A DNA stretch of 64,000 nt from Winogradskyella endarachnes (GTDB lineage: Bacteria > Bacteroidota > Bacteroidia > Flavobacteriales > Flavobacteriaceae): positions 744,001 to 808,000 of the forward strand of contig NZ_WOWS01000001.1 in NCBI RefSeq assembly GCF_009741275.1, given 5' to 3'. Of the stretch, positions 24,362 to 34,720 are shown piece by piece. The notes beneath the pieces were generated by a model. That model was not told the origin of the DNA and did not search any database. It saw only the letters and a program-made list of their open reading frames with translations. The first letter of the stretch is position 1; each line of letters starts with the position of its first letter. The translations under genes and the position numbers were made by a program.

Positions 24362-26506
24362 TTAATTAACTTTATTTTGCGGTATTGTAAATGTAAAATT
24401 ACTTCCCTTACCAATTTCACTTTCTACACGTATTGTGCCGCCTAGCTTTTCTATTAAGCTTTTACTAATGGTTAATCCCAAACCTGTACCTTCATGCTTT
24501 CTACTTAATCCACCTTCTATCTGAACAAATGGCTGAAATAATTTATTCATTTCTTTGGCTTTTATTCCTATACCTTGATCAATTACCTCGGTAACAACAT
24601 AATCTTCTAAAATATAAACTTTTACAATTATGGTTCCTTTTTCTGAAAACTTAATAGCATTAGTTATAAGATTTATAAGTACTTGTTCTAAGCGTCTTTC
24701 GTCACTATAGACCGTTATTTGATCATTTTTAATATCTGTTACTAACTTAAGTCCTTTCTGAGAAATTTGTGGTTCAAAAAAGGCGATTGTTTTATCTATA
24801 ATCGTATGATAATTAAATGATGAAAACGTTACATTTAGTTTTCCTGCTTCAATTTTTGAAATGTCTAAAATATCATTTATTAAATCTAATAAATTTTTAC
24901 TACTTCTTTTAACCATATTGAGCTGCTTTTTTTGCTCTTCATTTAATGGACCCGCCAATTCTTTTAGCAGAATACCTGTAAACCCTATTATAGAATTCAT
25001 TGGTGTTCTTAACTCATGCGACATAGTTGCCAAAAATGCGGATTTCATAGCATCTGCAGATTGTGCTTTGGCTTTTTCTTTCTCTAATTCAAGAGACTGC
25101 AAATTAATGTCTTCTAATAAATTTAACAATGCTTCTTTACTATCGTTAAGTTCTTCTGTTCTTTGATTGACTAGGTTTTCTAAATTTATTTTAAAGTTTA
25201 ATAGCTCGTTTTCACTAATTACTCTTTTAGTAATGTCTTGTATAGTACCAAAAGATTTAGATAAATTATTTTTTTTATCTAACAACAATTCGCAATGTTC
25301 ATTGACATGTTTTATGCGGTCATTTGGCAGTAATAGCCTATAAGTTATATTGTAAGATTCTTTTTTTTCTAAAAAGCTATCAATGGCTATTTTTACCTTT
25401 TCTCTATCTTCTGGGTGAAGAATCTGGTAATAATTATCTCTTGTTACTTTAAATTTTTCTGAGTCTTTTTCAATTATTCTATACATTTCTTTGGAAAAAA
25501 AAAGGCGTTTTGTTTTTAAATTGTACTCCCAACTTCCAATACTTGCAATACGCTGCGCTCTATTTAAATCTAACTCACTTTTTTTTATCTGCTTTTCTGC
25601 TTTTTTGTGTATTAATTTTAATTCCGTTTCTTGACTCGCTAACTTCTCTGTTAAAATTTTATTATATCGTTCTGTTTGCCCAGTATACCTCCAAACTAAC
25701 CAACCAACTAATAGTGCTAGTAAAATACCTATTGCAGAATAACTGAAAGCAGAATTTACCTTTCTATTTATTGGTACTACATATAATTTCCACTCACCAA
25801 ATGACATTTCTATTGGTACTGCATACTCTTGATAAACTGATAATTTATTTTCTAAAAAGAATTGCTCTTCTCCTGTTTTGCTATTTACTCTTGATAATTG
25901 ATAATAAAATCTATTGTCTTTTTTTTCGGCTATATTTAAGTCTTCTAGAAATGTTGACAGTTTTGTAACTATTGCAGAAAACCCAAAAAATTTATTATCA
26001 ATAAAAATAGGCTGTCTGCTTATTATACCTACACCACCTTGTTTTAAATTTACTGGGCCTGCTATAAAAAAATCTTTACTTTCAATCGTTGCATAAGCAC
26101 CTTGGCTTGCTGCTTTACTAGATAATATATTAAAACCTATGACATCGTTGCCTTCTAATGGATATACATGGGTTATTACACCTGTACTATCTACTAATTC
26201 TATTGCATCAAAATAGTTTTGATGGTTTAAAAAATCTTTTGCTATTTCATCAAAATCTGATGGTATACCATTACGTTCTACAATATAAGCCAAAGACTTT
26301 GTTGCAGAATAATTATACATAATTAAAGCCTGTAGTTTGTCTTTAATTATATTTATTTCATTATTTAATTCTTTGCGTTGCTCATTTTCATTGATTAAGT
26401 ATTTTTGATAAGCCACATACTGAGTGATAGCCAAAAGTGCAATGATAGTTATCACAGAGATTACTAAAGGCTTCTTAAGAAAACGATAAAAGGGCGTACT
26501 TTTCAT
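24362..26506 (-). CDS. Membrane sensor histidine kinase, CHASE-like and PAS domains
   Basis: This 714-residue protein has an N-terminal transmembrane helix (about 12-32), an extracytoplasmic CHASE-like domain (NGIPSDFDEIAKDFL, ELVDSTGVITHVYPLEGNDVIG) and a second helix near 258-275. A PAS domain (about 315-435), a coiled coil, HisKA (FLATMSHELRTPMNSIIGF) and HATPase_c (NLITNAIKFSEKG, DQGIGIKAKEMNKLFQPF, GTGLGL) follow. No receiver domain is attached. It is the only kinase in the signalling locus and is the likely phosphodonor for both receiver proteins. Confidence 0.92.
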   Translation of the reverse strand: MKSTPFYRFLKKPLVISVITIIALLAITQYVAYQKYLINENEQRKELNNEINIIKDKLQALIMYNYSATKSLAYIVERNGIPSDFDEIAKDFLNHQNYFDAIELVDSTGVITHVYPLEGNDVIGFNILSSKAASQGAYATIESKDFFIAGPVNLKQGGVGIISRQPIFIDNKFFGFSAIVTKLSTFLEDLNIAEKKDNRFYYQLSRVNSKTGEEQFFLENKLSVYQEYAVPIEMSFGEWKLYVVPINRKVNSAFSYSAIGILLALLVGWLVWRYTGQTERYNKILTEKLASQETELKLIHKKAEKQIKKSELDLNRAQRIASIGSWEYNLKTKRLFFSKEMYRIIEKDSEKFKVTRDNYYQILHPEDREKVKIAIDSFLEKKESYNITYRLLLPNDRIKHVNEHCELLLDKKNNLSKSFGTIQDITKRVISENELLNFKINLENLVNQRTEELNDSKEALLNLLEDINLQSLELEKEKAKAQSADAMKSAFLATMSHELRTPMNSIIGFTGILLKELAGPLNEEQKKQLNMVKRSSKNLLDLINDILDISKIEAGKLNVTFSSFNYHTIIDKTIAFFEPQISQKGLKLVTDIKNDQITVYSDERRLEQVLINLITNAIKFSEKGTIIVKVYILEDYVVTEVIDQGIGIKAKEMNKLFQPFVQIEGGLSRKHEGTGLGLTISKSLIEKLGGTIRVESEIGKGSNFTFTIPQNKVN

Positions 26507-26547
26507 AATGCTATTAGCTTACCAATTACTTCAATAATATAACGTAA

Positions 26548-29500
26548 TTATTGCTCATACTTTTTTCTTAAGTCTTTTATTACATTTTTTAAATCTCTCA
26601 TTTTTAACTCCCTACCGATGAATAATTTATTCATCCGTTCTAGTTCTTTATTTTTAGAATCTACTTCTGAGGTTCTTATATTTACTAACTCCTCCAAATT
26701 ATTTCTATAATTCTCTAATTCTAATTCTGTTATTTTATTTTCTGTATTATCAATAACTGCAAAAAGTGCATGAGTTTCTCCTGAAATTTCTATGGGTTCT
26801 ACAGAGGTTAAAAGGTTAATTTTTTTACCACTGTTTAATGTTCTATTTATAGATTCGTTGTGTAAATACCCATTTTTTAAAAGCTTATCTAAAAGTCTAT
26901 TTTTTTGCTGATAATAGGCATCATCTATAAGTTCTATTTGAGCGCCCTCCATTGTTTTACCAATTAAATGTTCTCTTGTTGTCTCTAAAATTTTTGCCAA
27001 AGCTTCATTAACATCGATTCTTACTTCATCTGTATTTATTATAGAATATCCTATTAGACTAGAGTGAAATACCTTTGAGAATTTTTCTTCACTTTCTTTT
27101 ATACTTTTCTCTATTTCTACACGCTCTGTAACATCTTGTACCATAGACAAAAAGGACTCTATTTTGCCCTCTGCATCTAATAGCGCTGAGTTATACCACT
27201 CGCAATAAATTACTTTGTTATCTTTTGTATAATTACGGTTTATTATTCTATTAAAATTAACTTCTGCATTTTTTAATTCTAAATAATATTTATTTATTAA
27301 GGATTCATCTTCTTCATAAACAAAACGAATATCGCTAACTTTTTTACCATTAACCTCTGCCTCAGTCCATCCAAAAATTTTTGTTGCTTTTGTAGACCAA
27401 CTTGTAATATGAAACTCCGTGTCCCATTCTATAATTGCTAATGGCGAATTATTTAAATGGGTAGTTAAACGCTGGTGTGCTTTTCTAATTTCTTCTTCAA
27501 CTTTTTTGCGCTCGGTAATATCTCTTAGCACACCAACAATTAATTTGTTACTGTCATTGTCTATATATCTTGTTTTTTTAACAGAAAATGTTCGAGTTGG
27601 TTTATTATTTAAACTTACTGTTTCTTCATTAACTACCTCCTCGCCTGTTTGTAGGATGTGATTTTCTATTTTAAGCAATGTTTCGTATTCTTTTGCTGGT
27701 ATTTTTTCACCTAAAGTTTTACCTATTATTTGTTCTCTTTGTAAGCCAAACGTATTGCAAAGTGCATCATTAACTAAAATTAACTTACTTTGGTTATCTT
27801 TTACAAATACAGGATCTCCAATATTATTTAATATATCATTGAGATATTGTTTACTTTTTTGTTCTATCTCTTCTGCTTTTTTGGCATCTGTAATATTTAA
27901 TATTGTGCCTATATAGCCTGAGAATTTATTGTTAGCATCATAGGTTTTAACTGCTTTGTTAGAGAACCATATCACTGTACCATTTGGTTTAAGATGCCTA
28001 AACACTGTTTTAAAATTTTCTTGGTTTTTTACGGCATTATTCCATTTATTAATTACTCGATCTCTATCTTCTGGATGAATAGCATTTGCAAAACCATATC
28101 CTAAGGCTTCATTAATTGTTTGCCCTGTTAAATGATACCATTTTTCATTTATATAGTTACAAGCTCCGTTTTTATCGGTTTGATAAATAACAATTGGCGA
28201 ATTAGAAATGAGACCTTTAAATAATTTTTCATTATTTATTAATTCTATTTCTGCCACTTTCTTTTCTGTAATATCCAATACTGTACCTTGAAATTTAATT
28301 GCATTTCCTTGGTCATCTAATATTACTTCTGTTTGTGCTGTTATGTATTTTACAATATTATTTTTACATAGAATTCTAAAATCTATTGGCTTATTACTTT
28401 TATTAGTAATTCTATTTTTTGTGGTTTTATCATAGTAATCTTTATCTTCTGGATGTACGCAATTTAGTACTGTGTTATAGTTTAGGATAGTGTTTCTTTC
28501 TAACTCAAATATATCGTACATTAAATCTGACCAAAACACTTCGTCTGTTTCAATTTCCCAGCTCCAATAACCTATGTTCCCTATTCTTATGGCAGATTCA
28601 ATTTTATGTTGCATATCTGCAATTTTCAACTCTGTTTCTTTTCTTTCAGTAATATCTCTTACTACTCCTATAATATATTTTTTTTCTTTACTATCTATAA
28701 ATCTTGTCTTTTTGGTTATAAAAGTTCTTGTTTCTATATTATTTAGATTAAGTGTTTCCTCTTGTATATTAACTAAACCTGTTTTTAAAATATTTTGGTC
28801 ATTATTTAACAATCGATTTCTAGCATCTGCAGGAAATTTTTCAGCTAAAGTTTTACCTAAAATATCTTCCTTTTTTATATTAAAAAAGGTACTTAATGCT
28901 TCATTGGCTAAAATAATTCTACTTTGGTCATCTTTTACAAAAATAGGGTCGCCTATATTATTTAATATATTCTCTAAATACCTTTCGTTTTCTTTTAATT
29001 GTTCTTCTGCTTTTTTTCTTTCTGTGATATCTAAACATATACCAACAAATCCTATAAGATTGTTATTTAAATCATATAACCCTTCTGACCTTACAGAGAG
29101 CCAATAGGTTTTATTTTTCTTTTTATTGAAGAATGTTAAATCTACATTATATTCTTTATTATTAGCAACACAATCTTGCCAATGATCTATTATGTAAGAT
29201 TTATTTTCTGGGTGTAATGCATTAGACCAACCAAAGCCCATGGCTTCTTCGTAGGATATACCTGCGTAATTAATCCATTCATTATTAACAAAATTACAAG
29301 CCCCATCTTTGTCTGTTTTAAAAATTCCTACAGGTGCGTTGTTTGTTAACCCTCTAAAAAGCAATTCGCTATTAATTAATTTTTCTTCGGCTATTTTTTT
29401 ATCTGTAATATCGATAGTCATACCTATGTATCCGTTTAGCCTATTGTCTGCATCAAAGGTGGCAACAGTTTTAACAGTTACCCAAATAACTTCTTTATTT

Positions 29501-32001
29501 TTATGTAAAAATCTAAAACTGGTTTCTAATTCTGTCTTATTAGATTCTATATAATTTTGCCATTCTTCTGCTATTCTGTTTAAATCATCTGGATGTAATG
29601 CAGTTGCCCAACCATCACCCATTGCTTCTTCATAAGTTAAACCTGCACTTTGTAACCATTGTTTATTAGCATAATTACATAAACCCTCTTTGGTAGTTTG
29701 AAATATGCCAACTGGTGCTTTAGACGTTAAACGCTTAAATAGTTTTTCACTTTTTATAAGGTTTTGTTGCGCTACTTTTATTTCTGTAACATCGAGACAA
29801 ATACCTGTATACCCATATAGCTTTTTATCAGCGTTATAATTACCTACAGCCTTAACCGTCATCCATAGAATTTTTCCGTCTGGATTTAAAAATCTAAATT
29901 CTACGTTAAAATCTTTACCTGTTGGTACTATTTCCATCCAAGACTTAAACACGCGTTCTCTATCATCTGGATGTATGGCATTTGTCCACCCAAATTCCAT
30001 AGCATCATTAAAAGACATACCAGCATAGATTTGCCATTGCGAATTAACATAAGAGCAACTTCCGTCTAGTTCCATTCTAAAAATACCAACTGGTGCACTA
30101 GATGTTAGTTCTCTAAATAATAATTCGCTGTTTTCTAATTTTTCTTCTGCGTGTTTACGTTCTGTAACATCTATAACCGTTCCATGAAATTTTATAGGCA
30201 CACCAGAAGCATCTTCTATAACCTCCATTTGTACCATAACATATTTTACGGTGCCATTTTTTGCTAAAATTCTAAATTCAAATGGCTTGTTGCTTTTATT
30301 TTCAATACGTTGTGCACTTGTTTCATTGTAGTATTTTTTATCTTCTGGATGCACGCAATTTGAAGCTGTATTATATTCTACAACGGTATCTTTGTCTACA
30401 TCATATATATTATACATAACATCTGACCAGTATACTTCGTCTGTAGACATATCCCAAGACCAATGACCAATATTACCTATTCTTATAGCAGCTTGCATTT
30501 TGTGCTGAAAATCTAATATTTTATTTTCTGAGATTTTTCTACTTGTAATGTCATTTGCAACAATACCTAATGCAATTGGTTTATTTGATTGTTCATCTCT
30601 AATTAAAAAACGAGATACCTCAACCGGAATTAATTCTTTAGTTTTAAGATTTATAAAATATGTTTCTCCTCTCCAACTTTCTTTTTTGTATACCTCAGCT
30701 AATTGCACATTTTTAACTTCTTTTTTATAATTAGATGGGTAGAAATTATAAATAGTAGCAGGCAAATTGTCTTGTTCTGTTAAACCAACTAAGGCTCTAC
30801 CATTACGGTTTAAATAAAATGGTTTACCTTCTAAAGTAGCTAAACCGATAAATTGATCACTACTATTTATTAGAGAGTTTAACATTTGACCATGACCTTC
30901 TGATTTTACACGCTTTGTTATATCTCTAAAATAAATGGTTACACCATCTTTTGTTGGGTATACTCTATTTTCAAACCATTTGTCTAATTTTTCATAATAA
31001 CCTTCATAAAACTGTTCTTTTTGAGACATTACTGCTTTATGATATAATTTAGAAAATGATAAGTCTTTATTATCCGGAAATACATTCCAGATTTCTTTAC
31101 CTATTAGACTTTTAGGGTTCTGGTTAAGAAACTCTCCGGTTTTAACATTGGCATATGTAAATCGCCAATTTTTATCTAAGGTTACAAAACCATCTGAAAT
31201 ATTATTTAATGTAGTTTCTAATAAAACATTTGATTTAGCGTCAAAATCGCCTACAACTATATCTAAATCATTTTCAGTGTTTTTTATAGCCAGAATAGAA
31301 AATACATTTCTTTTAATATTTAGTTTTAAAGCATCAGAATCTTGCTCAAAATACTTTAAATAAAGATGAAGTATCACACCTGCACTTATTGCTAAAAAGG
31401 AAGTATTGGTTAGTTGATAGATTAACTGCCTTTTAAAATCTGTAGCATTATAATTAAACGATAAATTGTATAATAACGTATATCCTATTGTAGCCATTAA
31501 TATGCTACTACAAAACAAAACTAGTAACGATGGTTTTTTAACAGAGTTAATTAGTTTTTGATAAAATATGATTAACAGTAATCCTGCAACCAGCAACATT
31601 ATATTACATATAAAAGGTTTTAAATATATAATAAATAGACTCTTAACCTCTGTAGTACTATTTTGATTGGCAGCTGTAAAAAACACTATCAAAGACATCA
31701 TAGTACTTGCTATAAAAACACCCAATAAAACTGTTTTTGTTTGTGCAATACCTTCTTTTACATAAAAAAGTAAAATAACGGTTAAAATACATACAGCTAT
31801 GATTGAATTTACTGAGTATATTGATATACTATCTCCTAGATTTGTATTTAAAAGTTGCGCATTTTGCGCTTGAAAATAGAGCATAGAACCAAGGAGCATA
31901 AAAAGTGGAGTAAATCCAAATTTAGACCTTAATCTATATAGTAATAGAAATAAAAAGGTAATACCTATAAAGCCAAAAATAATTGCAAAATAAATAGTCA
32001 T
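26548..32001 (-). CDS. Giant membrane multi-PAS sensor without kinase domain
   Basis: The 1817-residue protein starts with about 220 residues holding six or seven hydrophobic helices (for example FGFTPLFMLLGSMLYF). About 12 PAS domains follow (about 260-1755). Three types recur: type A (RIGNIGxWSW, twice), type B (APVGIF or similar, four times) and type C (ILNNIGDPxFVKD, twice). They occur in the order A-B-B-B-C then A-B-C, showing internal duplication. The C-terminus is a coiled coil (about 1760-1817, ending NKLFIGRELKMRDLKNVIKDL). HisKA, HATPase, GGDEF and receiver domains are all absent. It is the first gene of the signalling operon; a role as a sensor scaffold that acts on the nearby kinase is inferred. 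Confidence 0.88.
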   Translation of the reverse strand: MTIYFAIIFGFIGITFLFLLLYRLRSKFGFTPLFMLLGSMLYFQAQNAQLLNTNLGDSISIYSVNSIIAVCILTVILLFYVKEGIAQTKTVLLGVFIASTMMSLIVFFTAANQNSTTEVKSLFIIYLKPFICNIMLLVAGLLLIIFYQKLINSVKKPSLLVLFCSSILMATIGYTLLYNLSFNYNATDFKRQLIYQLTNTSFLAISAGVILHLYLKYFEQDSDALKLNIKRNVFSILAIKNTENDLDIVVGDFDAKSNVLLETTLNNISDGFVTLDKNWRFTYANVKTGEFLNQNPKSLIGKEIWNVFPDNKDLSFSKLYHKAVMSQKEQFYEGYYEKLDKWFENRVYPTKDGVTIYFRDITKRVKSEGHGQMLNSLINSSDQFIGLATLEGKPFYLNRNGRALVGLTEQDNLPATIYNFYPSNYKKEVKNVQLAEVYKKESWRGETYFINLKTKELIPVEVSRFLIRDEQSNKPIALGIVANDITSRKISENKILDFQHKMQAAIRIGNIGHWSWDMSTDEVYWSDVMYNIYDVDKDTVVEYNTASNCVHPEDKKYYNETSAQRIENKSNKPFEFRILAKNGTVKYVMVQMEVIEDASGVPIKFHGTVIDVTERKHAEEKLENSELLFRELTSSAPVGIFRMELDGSCSYVNSQWQIYAGMSFNDAMEFGWTNAIHPDDRERVFKSWMEIVPTGKDFNVEFRFLNPDGKILWMTVKAVGNYNADKKLYGYTGICLDVTEIKVAQQNLIKSEKLFKRLTSKAPVGIFQTTKEGLCNYANKQWLQSAGLTYEEAMGDGWATALHPDDLNRIAEEWQNYIESNKTELETSFRFLHKNKEVIWVTVKTVATFDADNRLNGYIGMTIDITDKKIAEEKLINSELLFRGLTNNAPVGIFKTDKDGACNFVNNEWINYAGISYEEAMGFGWSNALHPENKSYIIDHWQDCVANNKEYNVDLTFFNKKKNKTYWLSVRSEGLYDLNNNLIGFVGICLDITERKKAEEQLKENERYLENILNNIGDPIFVKDDQSRIILANEALSTFFNIKKEDILGKTLAEKFPADARNRLLNNDQNILKTGLVNIQEETLNLNNIETRTFITKKTRFIDSKEKKYIIGVVRDITERKETELKIADMQHKIESAIRIGNIGYWSWEIETDEVFWSDLMYDIFELERNTILNYNTVLNCVHPEDKDYYDKTTKNRITNKSNKPIDFRILCKNNIVKYITAQTEVILDDQGNAIKFQGTVLDITEKKVAEIELINNEKLFKGLISNSPIVIYQTDKNGACNYINEKWYHLTGQTINEALGYGFANAIHPEDRDRVINKWNNAVKNQENFKTVFRHLKPNGTVIWFSNKAVKTYDANNKFSGYIGTILNITDAKKAEEIEQKSKQYLNDILNNIGDPVFVKDNQSKLILVNDALCNTFGLQREQIIGKTLGEKIPAKEYETLLKIENHILQTGEEVVNEETVSLNNKPTRTFSVKKTRYIDNDSNKLIVGVLRDITERKKVEEEIRKAHQRLTTHLNNSPLAIIEWDTEFHITSWSTKATKIFGWTEAEVNGKKVSDIRFVYEEDESLINKYYLELKNAEVNFNRIINRNYTKDNKVIYCEWYNSALLDAEGKIESFLSMVQDVTERVEIEKSIKESEEKFSKVFHSSLIGYSIINTDEVRIDVNEALAKILETTREHLIGKTMEGAQIELIDDAYYQQKNRLLDKLLKNGYLHNESINRTLNSGKKINLLTSVEPIEISGETHALFAVIDNTENKITELELENYRNNLEELVNIRTSEVDSKNKELERMNKLFIGRELKMRDLKNVIKDLRKKYEQ

Positions 32002-32407
32002 ATAGCGGTTTAGTTAGTAAAGCAAACTAAGTTAAGGGCTTATTCGCAAAAACTATTAGGCATAATTTACGCAATAAATAAACTAATTCACAACAATTTG
32101 AATAATAAATAACAACTTCATTAACTCTGTTAATTAAAAAAATGCTTAAAATTGAATTAATTTTAAAGCTTAAAAACTAAGTTTTACGTAAAGTATGCTA
32201 TTATTTAGAAGATCAAATAAATTACTTACCAATACAATATGTAATTTACCTTATATTTATTGGGGTTAGAGCATTTGGGCAACAAATAGGATACAAAAAA
32301 ACACCTAAAAAGGGTAAATTAAAGGCAATCATTAATAAATTCAATTACGAATATAGCATAAAAAAACCACTCATAAAGAGTGGTTTCATACATAAAAACA
32401 TCTACCG
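32002..32407. other. Gene-free stretch between the PAS sensor and the DUF6266 gene
   Basis: About 400 bp of very AT-rich DNA. It holds the upstream region of the PAS sensor gene, an AT-rich imperfect hairpin at 32144-32169 (GCTTAAAATT / AATTTTAAAGC) and the terminator at 32360-32386. No RNA gene or ORF can be supported. Confidence 0.6.
32360..32386 (-). terminator. Rho-independent terminator of the DUF6266 gene
   Basis: AAACCACTC (32364-32372) pairs with GAGTGGTTT (32378-32386) across a five-base loop. The A-run beginning at 32360 is a U-run on the minus-strand transcript. It lies 22 bp after the stop codon. Confidence 0.9.
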
Positions 32408-33049
32408 TTAATTAGCTGTTCCAGAGCCTAAATAAACGCTGTTTGACACGGTATTACCTTCAGCAGTAATAAATGCCATAAAAAGCTCGACTGTATCACC
32501 TGCATAAGTACTTGGAATTGTAATGATTTGTGACCCTACAGTTCTATCAGCACCATCAAGAATATACATTGATTCCTTTTTACTTGGGTTGTAAACTAAA
32601 ATCATTGCTTTATCAGTTGCATTTGCATTACCTTCAGCAGAGTTGTCATCCCAAGTAAATTCTACTTGTCCCGCAGTTGCTAAATCTGTTGTAGGGTTCA
32701 ATGCTCCAGATAGATTACCTCTACTTAATAAAGCTAATGAATAATCTACAGTAAAGTTTGGTGCAGCTCCTGTAATCGCATTATTCAATACATAAGACAT
32801 TGCTGCATTAAACTCTGTTTTTTGCACCGCATAAGATTTATACCCTTTCTTGATAAATCCTAAATTCGGTTGAAGATACTCCAAAGTAACAGTAAATTTG
32901 TTTCTTTGGTTAACTTGCCCTTCTGTTCGAGGATTTGCTACACTAGAAGGTTTGATTCTCAAATAATCAATACCTTTCCAATTACCTCCAATTACGTTAC
33001 CTACTTTTCCAGATAACCCACCTAAAATACCTTGTGAAATTTTACCCAT
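32408..33049 (-). CDS. DUF6266 family protein
   Basis: The ATG at 33049 gives 213 residues starting MGKISQGILGGLSGKVGNVIGG, the usual start of DUF6266 proteins; the frame from 33118 adds an unlikely extension. The family segments KGIDYLRIKPSSVANPRTEGQ and NQRNKFTVTLEYLQP are present. The rest is rich in beta-strand, and no signal peptide is obvious. DUF6266 proteins are common in Flavobacteriia and their function is unknown. It ends at a good terminator. Whether it belongs to the chromosome or to the island on the right is unclear. Confidence 0.8.
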   Translation of the reverse strand: MGKISQGILGGLSGKVGNVIGGNWKGIDYLRIKPSSVANPRTEGQVNQRNKFTVTLEYLQPNLGFIKKGYKSYAVQKTEFNAAMSYVLNNAITGAAPNFTVDYSLALLSRGNLSGALNPTTDLATAGQVEFTWDDNSAEGNANATDKAMILVYNPSKKESMYILDGADRTVGSQIITIPSTYAGDTVELFMAFITAEGNTVSNSVYLGSGTAN

Positions 33050-33137
33050 CTCAAAAAAAATTAAAAATTTATATTCGTTCGAAGTTGGTTCGGACTTGAT
33101 ACGGTCTTTATCCAACACAAGTAATATATGGCAAATA

Positions 33138-33611
33138 CTATGCTAATAGATTGATTTGGTTTTTGTTGCCCTTTGTTGCCCGATTTTGCTTTTTAGAAAA
33201 TAGGTTTTGAATATATGACACTTTCAAATCTGCCATTTTTGAAATGATTTTATGAAGTTCCTTTTCCTTTTTGTTAATTGCTGACACAATATTAATATGC
33301 TTTTGCAACTGAATTGCATCATAAAACAATGAGCTGTAACTGTTTTTCAAAGTGTTCCTACAATCATCTATTGAAATAAACTGAATAACACTTCCTTTTA
33401 AATAGTAAGCGTAAAAACCGCCTATTTGCAACATCATAGATAAGTGAAAAAGTGTGTGTTTTAACTCTTCTGTTGTAGTAGTGACAACGAAACAGTTAGC
33501 ACAGGATTTTAAGAGTGGTTTTCCGCTGTTTAGACCTTTGTTTAGAATAAAAAAATGAGGGTTCGAGTAGGTTCTTCCGATTTGGTGTGTTTTTAGTTCA
33601 AAAGTTGACAT
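33138..33611 (-). CDS. Hypothetical protein of mobile-element type (possibly DUF6943)
   Basis: The ATG at 33611 (157 residues, MSTFELKTHQIGRTYSNPHFFILNKGLNSGKPL) is preferred. The frame from 33683 would start inside a GC-richer repeat-like sequence. The segments SNPHFFILNKG and CANCFVV (CxxC) and a basic C-terminus resemble a small protein often found near the ends of Bacteroidota integrative elements, probably DUF6943. The role is unknown. It lies next to the gene-free zone at 33.7-34.7 kb and may mark the left part of the island. Confidence 0.55.
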   Translation of the reverse strand: MSTFELKTHQIGRTYSNPHFFILNKGLNSGKPLLKSCANCFVVTTTTEELKHTLFHLSMMLQIGGFYAYYLKGSVIQFISIDDCRNTLKNSYSSLFYDAIQLQKHINIVSAINKKEKELHKIISKMADLKVSYIQNLFSKKQNRATKGNKNQINLLA

Positions 33612-33761
33612 AGCTATCCAATTTAAAATTGCTTCGCTACGCTTCGCGCCATTATTTTTTTTGAAAAGAAAAAAGATAGCCATAGTTGTTGTGGCGTGGG
33701 TAAGGCTGTCAAGGTTTTTGGATAAAAGTTTTTGAGTTGAATGTCTAAATCAAAAGAAAAA

Positions 33762-33791
33762 GGGTCTTGAAAAAAGTTTTATTCAAAACCC
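33762..33791. repeat. 10-bp inverted repeat
   Basis: GGGTCTTGAA (33762-33771) and TTCAAAACCC (33782-33791) pair with a single G-T wobble across a 10-base spacer. It is inside the gene-free zone, about 150 bp upstream of the minus-strand gene that starts at 33611. Confidence 0.6.
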
Positions 33792-34360
33792 GTAGGGCTT
33801 GACCTTTATAGCCTTGTGCGGTTGGCAGAGGTAGCCACATATATTTGCCATCTTTTTTTATTTTAATATTTCAAATTGGTTTAAACTTGATTGAAATTGC
33901 CTTTAAATTTTCTGGGGAATTAACACTTAAAAAAATAGGTTGCATTTTGTTATTAAGTGTTGGATGAAGCGTTTGTATGGGTAGCGTTTTAAATAGTTGT
34001 TTGATAAAACAGCATTTAAACAAGCTACTTATACAGGACTTTTAGACAATAGCTAATTGCTTTTTTTGAGGCACGAGAAAAAGCAATATGCTATGGGGTA
34101 TTACTACACTTTATAAACCTATTTTTTTATAACCGCTGACTTGGGTGGTGGGGAAAAGTGGACTTTTATATTTGTTAACGAAATGAAACAAACAAAGACT
34201 TGAGGTAAGGAATACTTGGACTTAACGATGGTTTTGTGCAGCTTGAATGAGGTAACGAATATTATTATCAATTAACGGAAACCTTAAAATGTTCAAATGT
34301 TTAATGTTAGTTCAAAATGTGGTTTAATGTACGGAAGTGCGCGTTGGAATAGCGGATATT

Positions 34361-34454
34361 TTACATAATACCAGTTATAGCTACAAAATGCATTAATACT
34401 GCGATAGCAAACCTTTGAAAAGTGCCGTTTGCTACTATAACTTGTATTATGTAA
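34361..34454. repeat. Nested inverted repeats (cruciform-like)
   Basis: The outer arms at 34361-34380 and 34435-34454 (TTACATAATACCAGTTATAG and its complement) match at 19 of 20 positions. An inner pair TAGCAAAC (34405-34412) and GTTTGCTA (34427-34434) is perfect, and its right arm abuts the outer right arm. The structure spans 94 bp in gene-free DNA. Confidence 0.75.
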
Positions 34455-34682
34455 CATAGCTTGGGTGAGTTTAGGGTTTTATGATAAAATAATAACAGAA
34501 TAGCTTTTTGCAGTTTGGTTTGATTTTATGAAAACCAAAGCTGTAATATGCTATTACCTTAAAGACAAAAAAACGCTAAACTTGTTAGGTGAGCGGAACA
34601 ACACAAAAGACAGAGGATTTTGAGCTTTCGTCAGGCTCAAGACAAGGCAAGCGAAAAAACTGGGTTTTGGGTTGTGGGGAAT

Positions 34683-34711
34683 AAAAAAGAGCCTTCCGAA
34701 AAAGACTCTTT
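34683..34711 (-). terminator. Terminator of the copper block
   Basis: AAAGAG-c-CTT pairs with AAG-a-CTCTTT, with one mismatch in the stem. The A-run on the left becomes a U-run in the minus-strand transcript. It lies 10 bp after the stop codon of the last gene of the block. Confidence 0.8.
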
Positions 34712-34720
34712 CATTATTGC

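Larger units (their letters stand above)
33684..34682. other. Gene-free 1-kb zone with several inverted repeats
   Basis: No ORF that looks coding is seen on either strand. The stretch holds a 10-bp inverted repeat (33762-33791), the large nested repeat at 34361-34454 and a small hairpin TTGAGC/GCTCAA at 34620-34640. It separates the mobile-type gene from the metal block. A transfer origin, an element end or a structured RNA are possible. Confidence 0.5.

Noticed and set aside
33550..33575. GGTTCGA-like sequence resembling a tRNA T-arm
   Set aside because: It is inside a coding frame and no acceptor or anticodon stem can be formed around it.
33632..33660. GC-rich sequence with repeated GCGAAGC near the start of the 33138-33611 gene
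   Set aside because: It looks like a third dispersed repeat, but it lacks the shared ends (GATTGCC / TCGCAATGAC) of the two supported copies.
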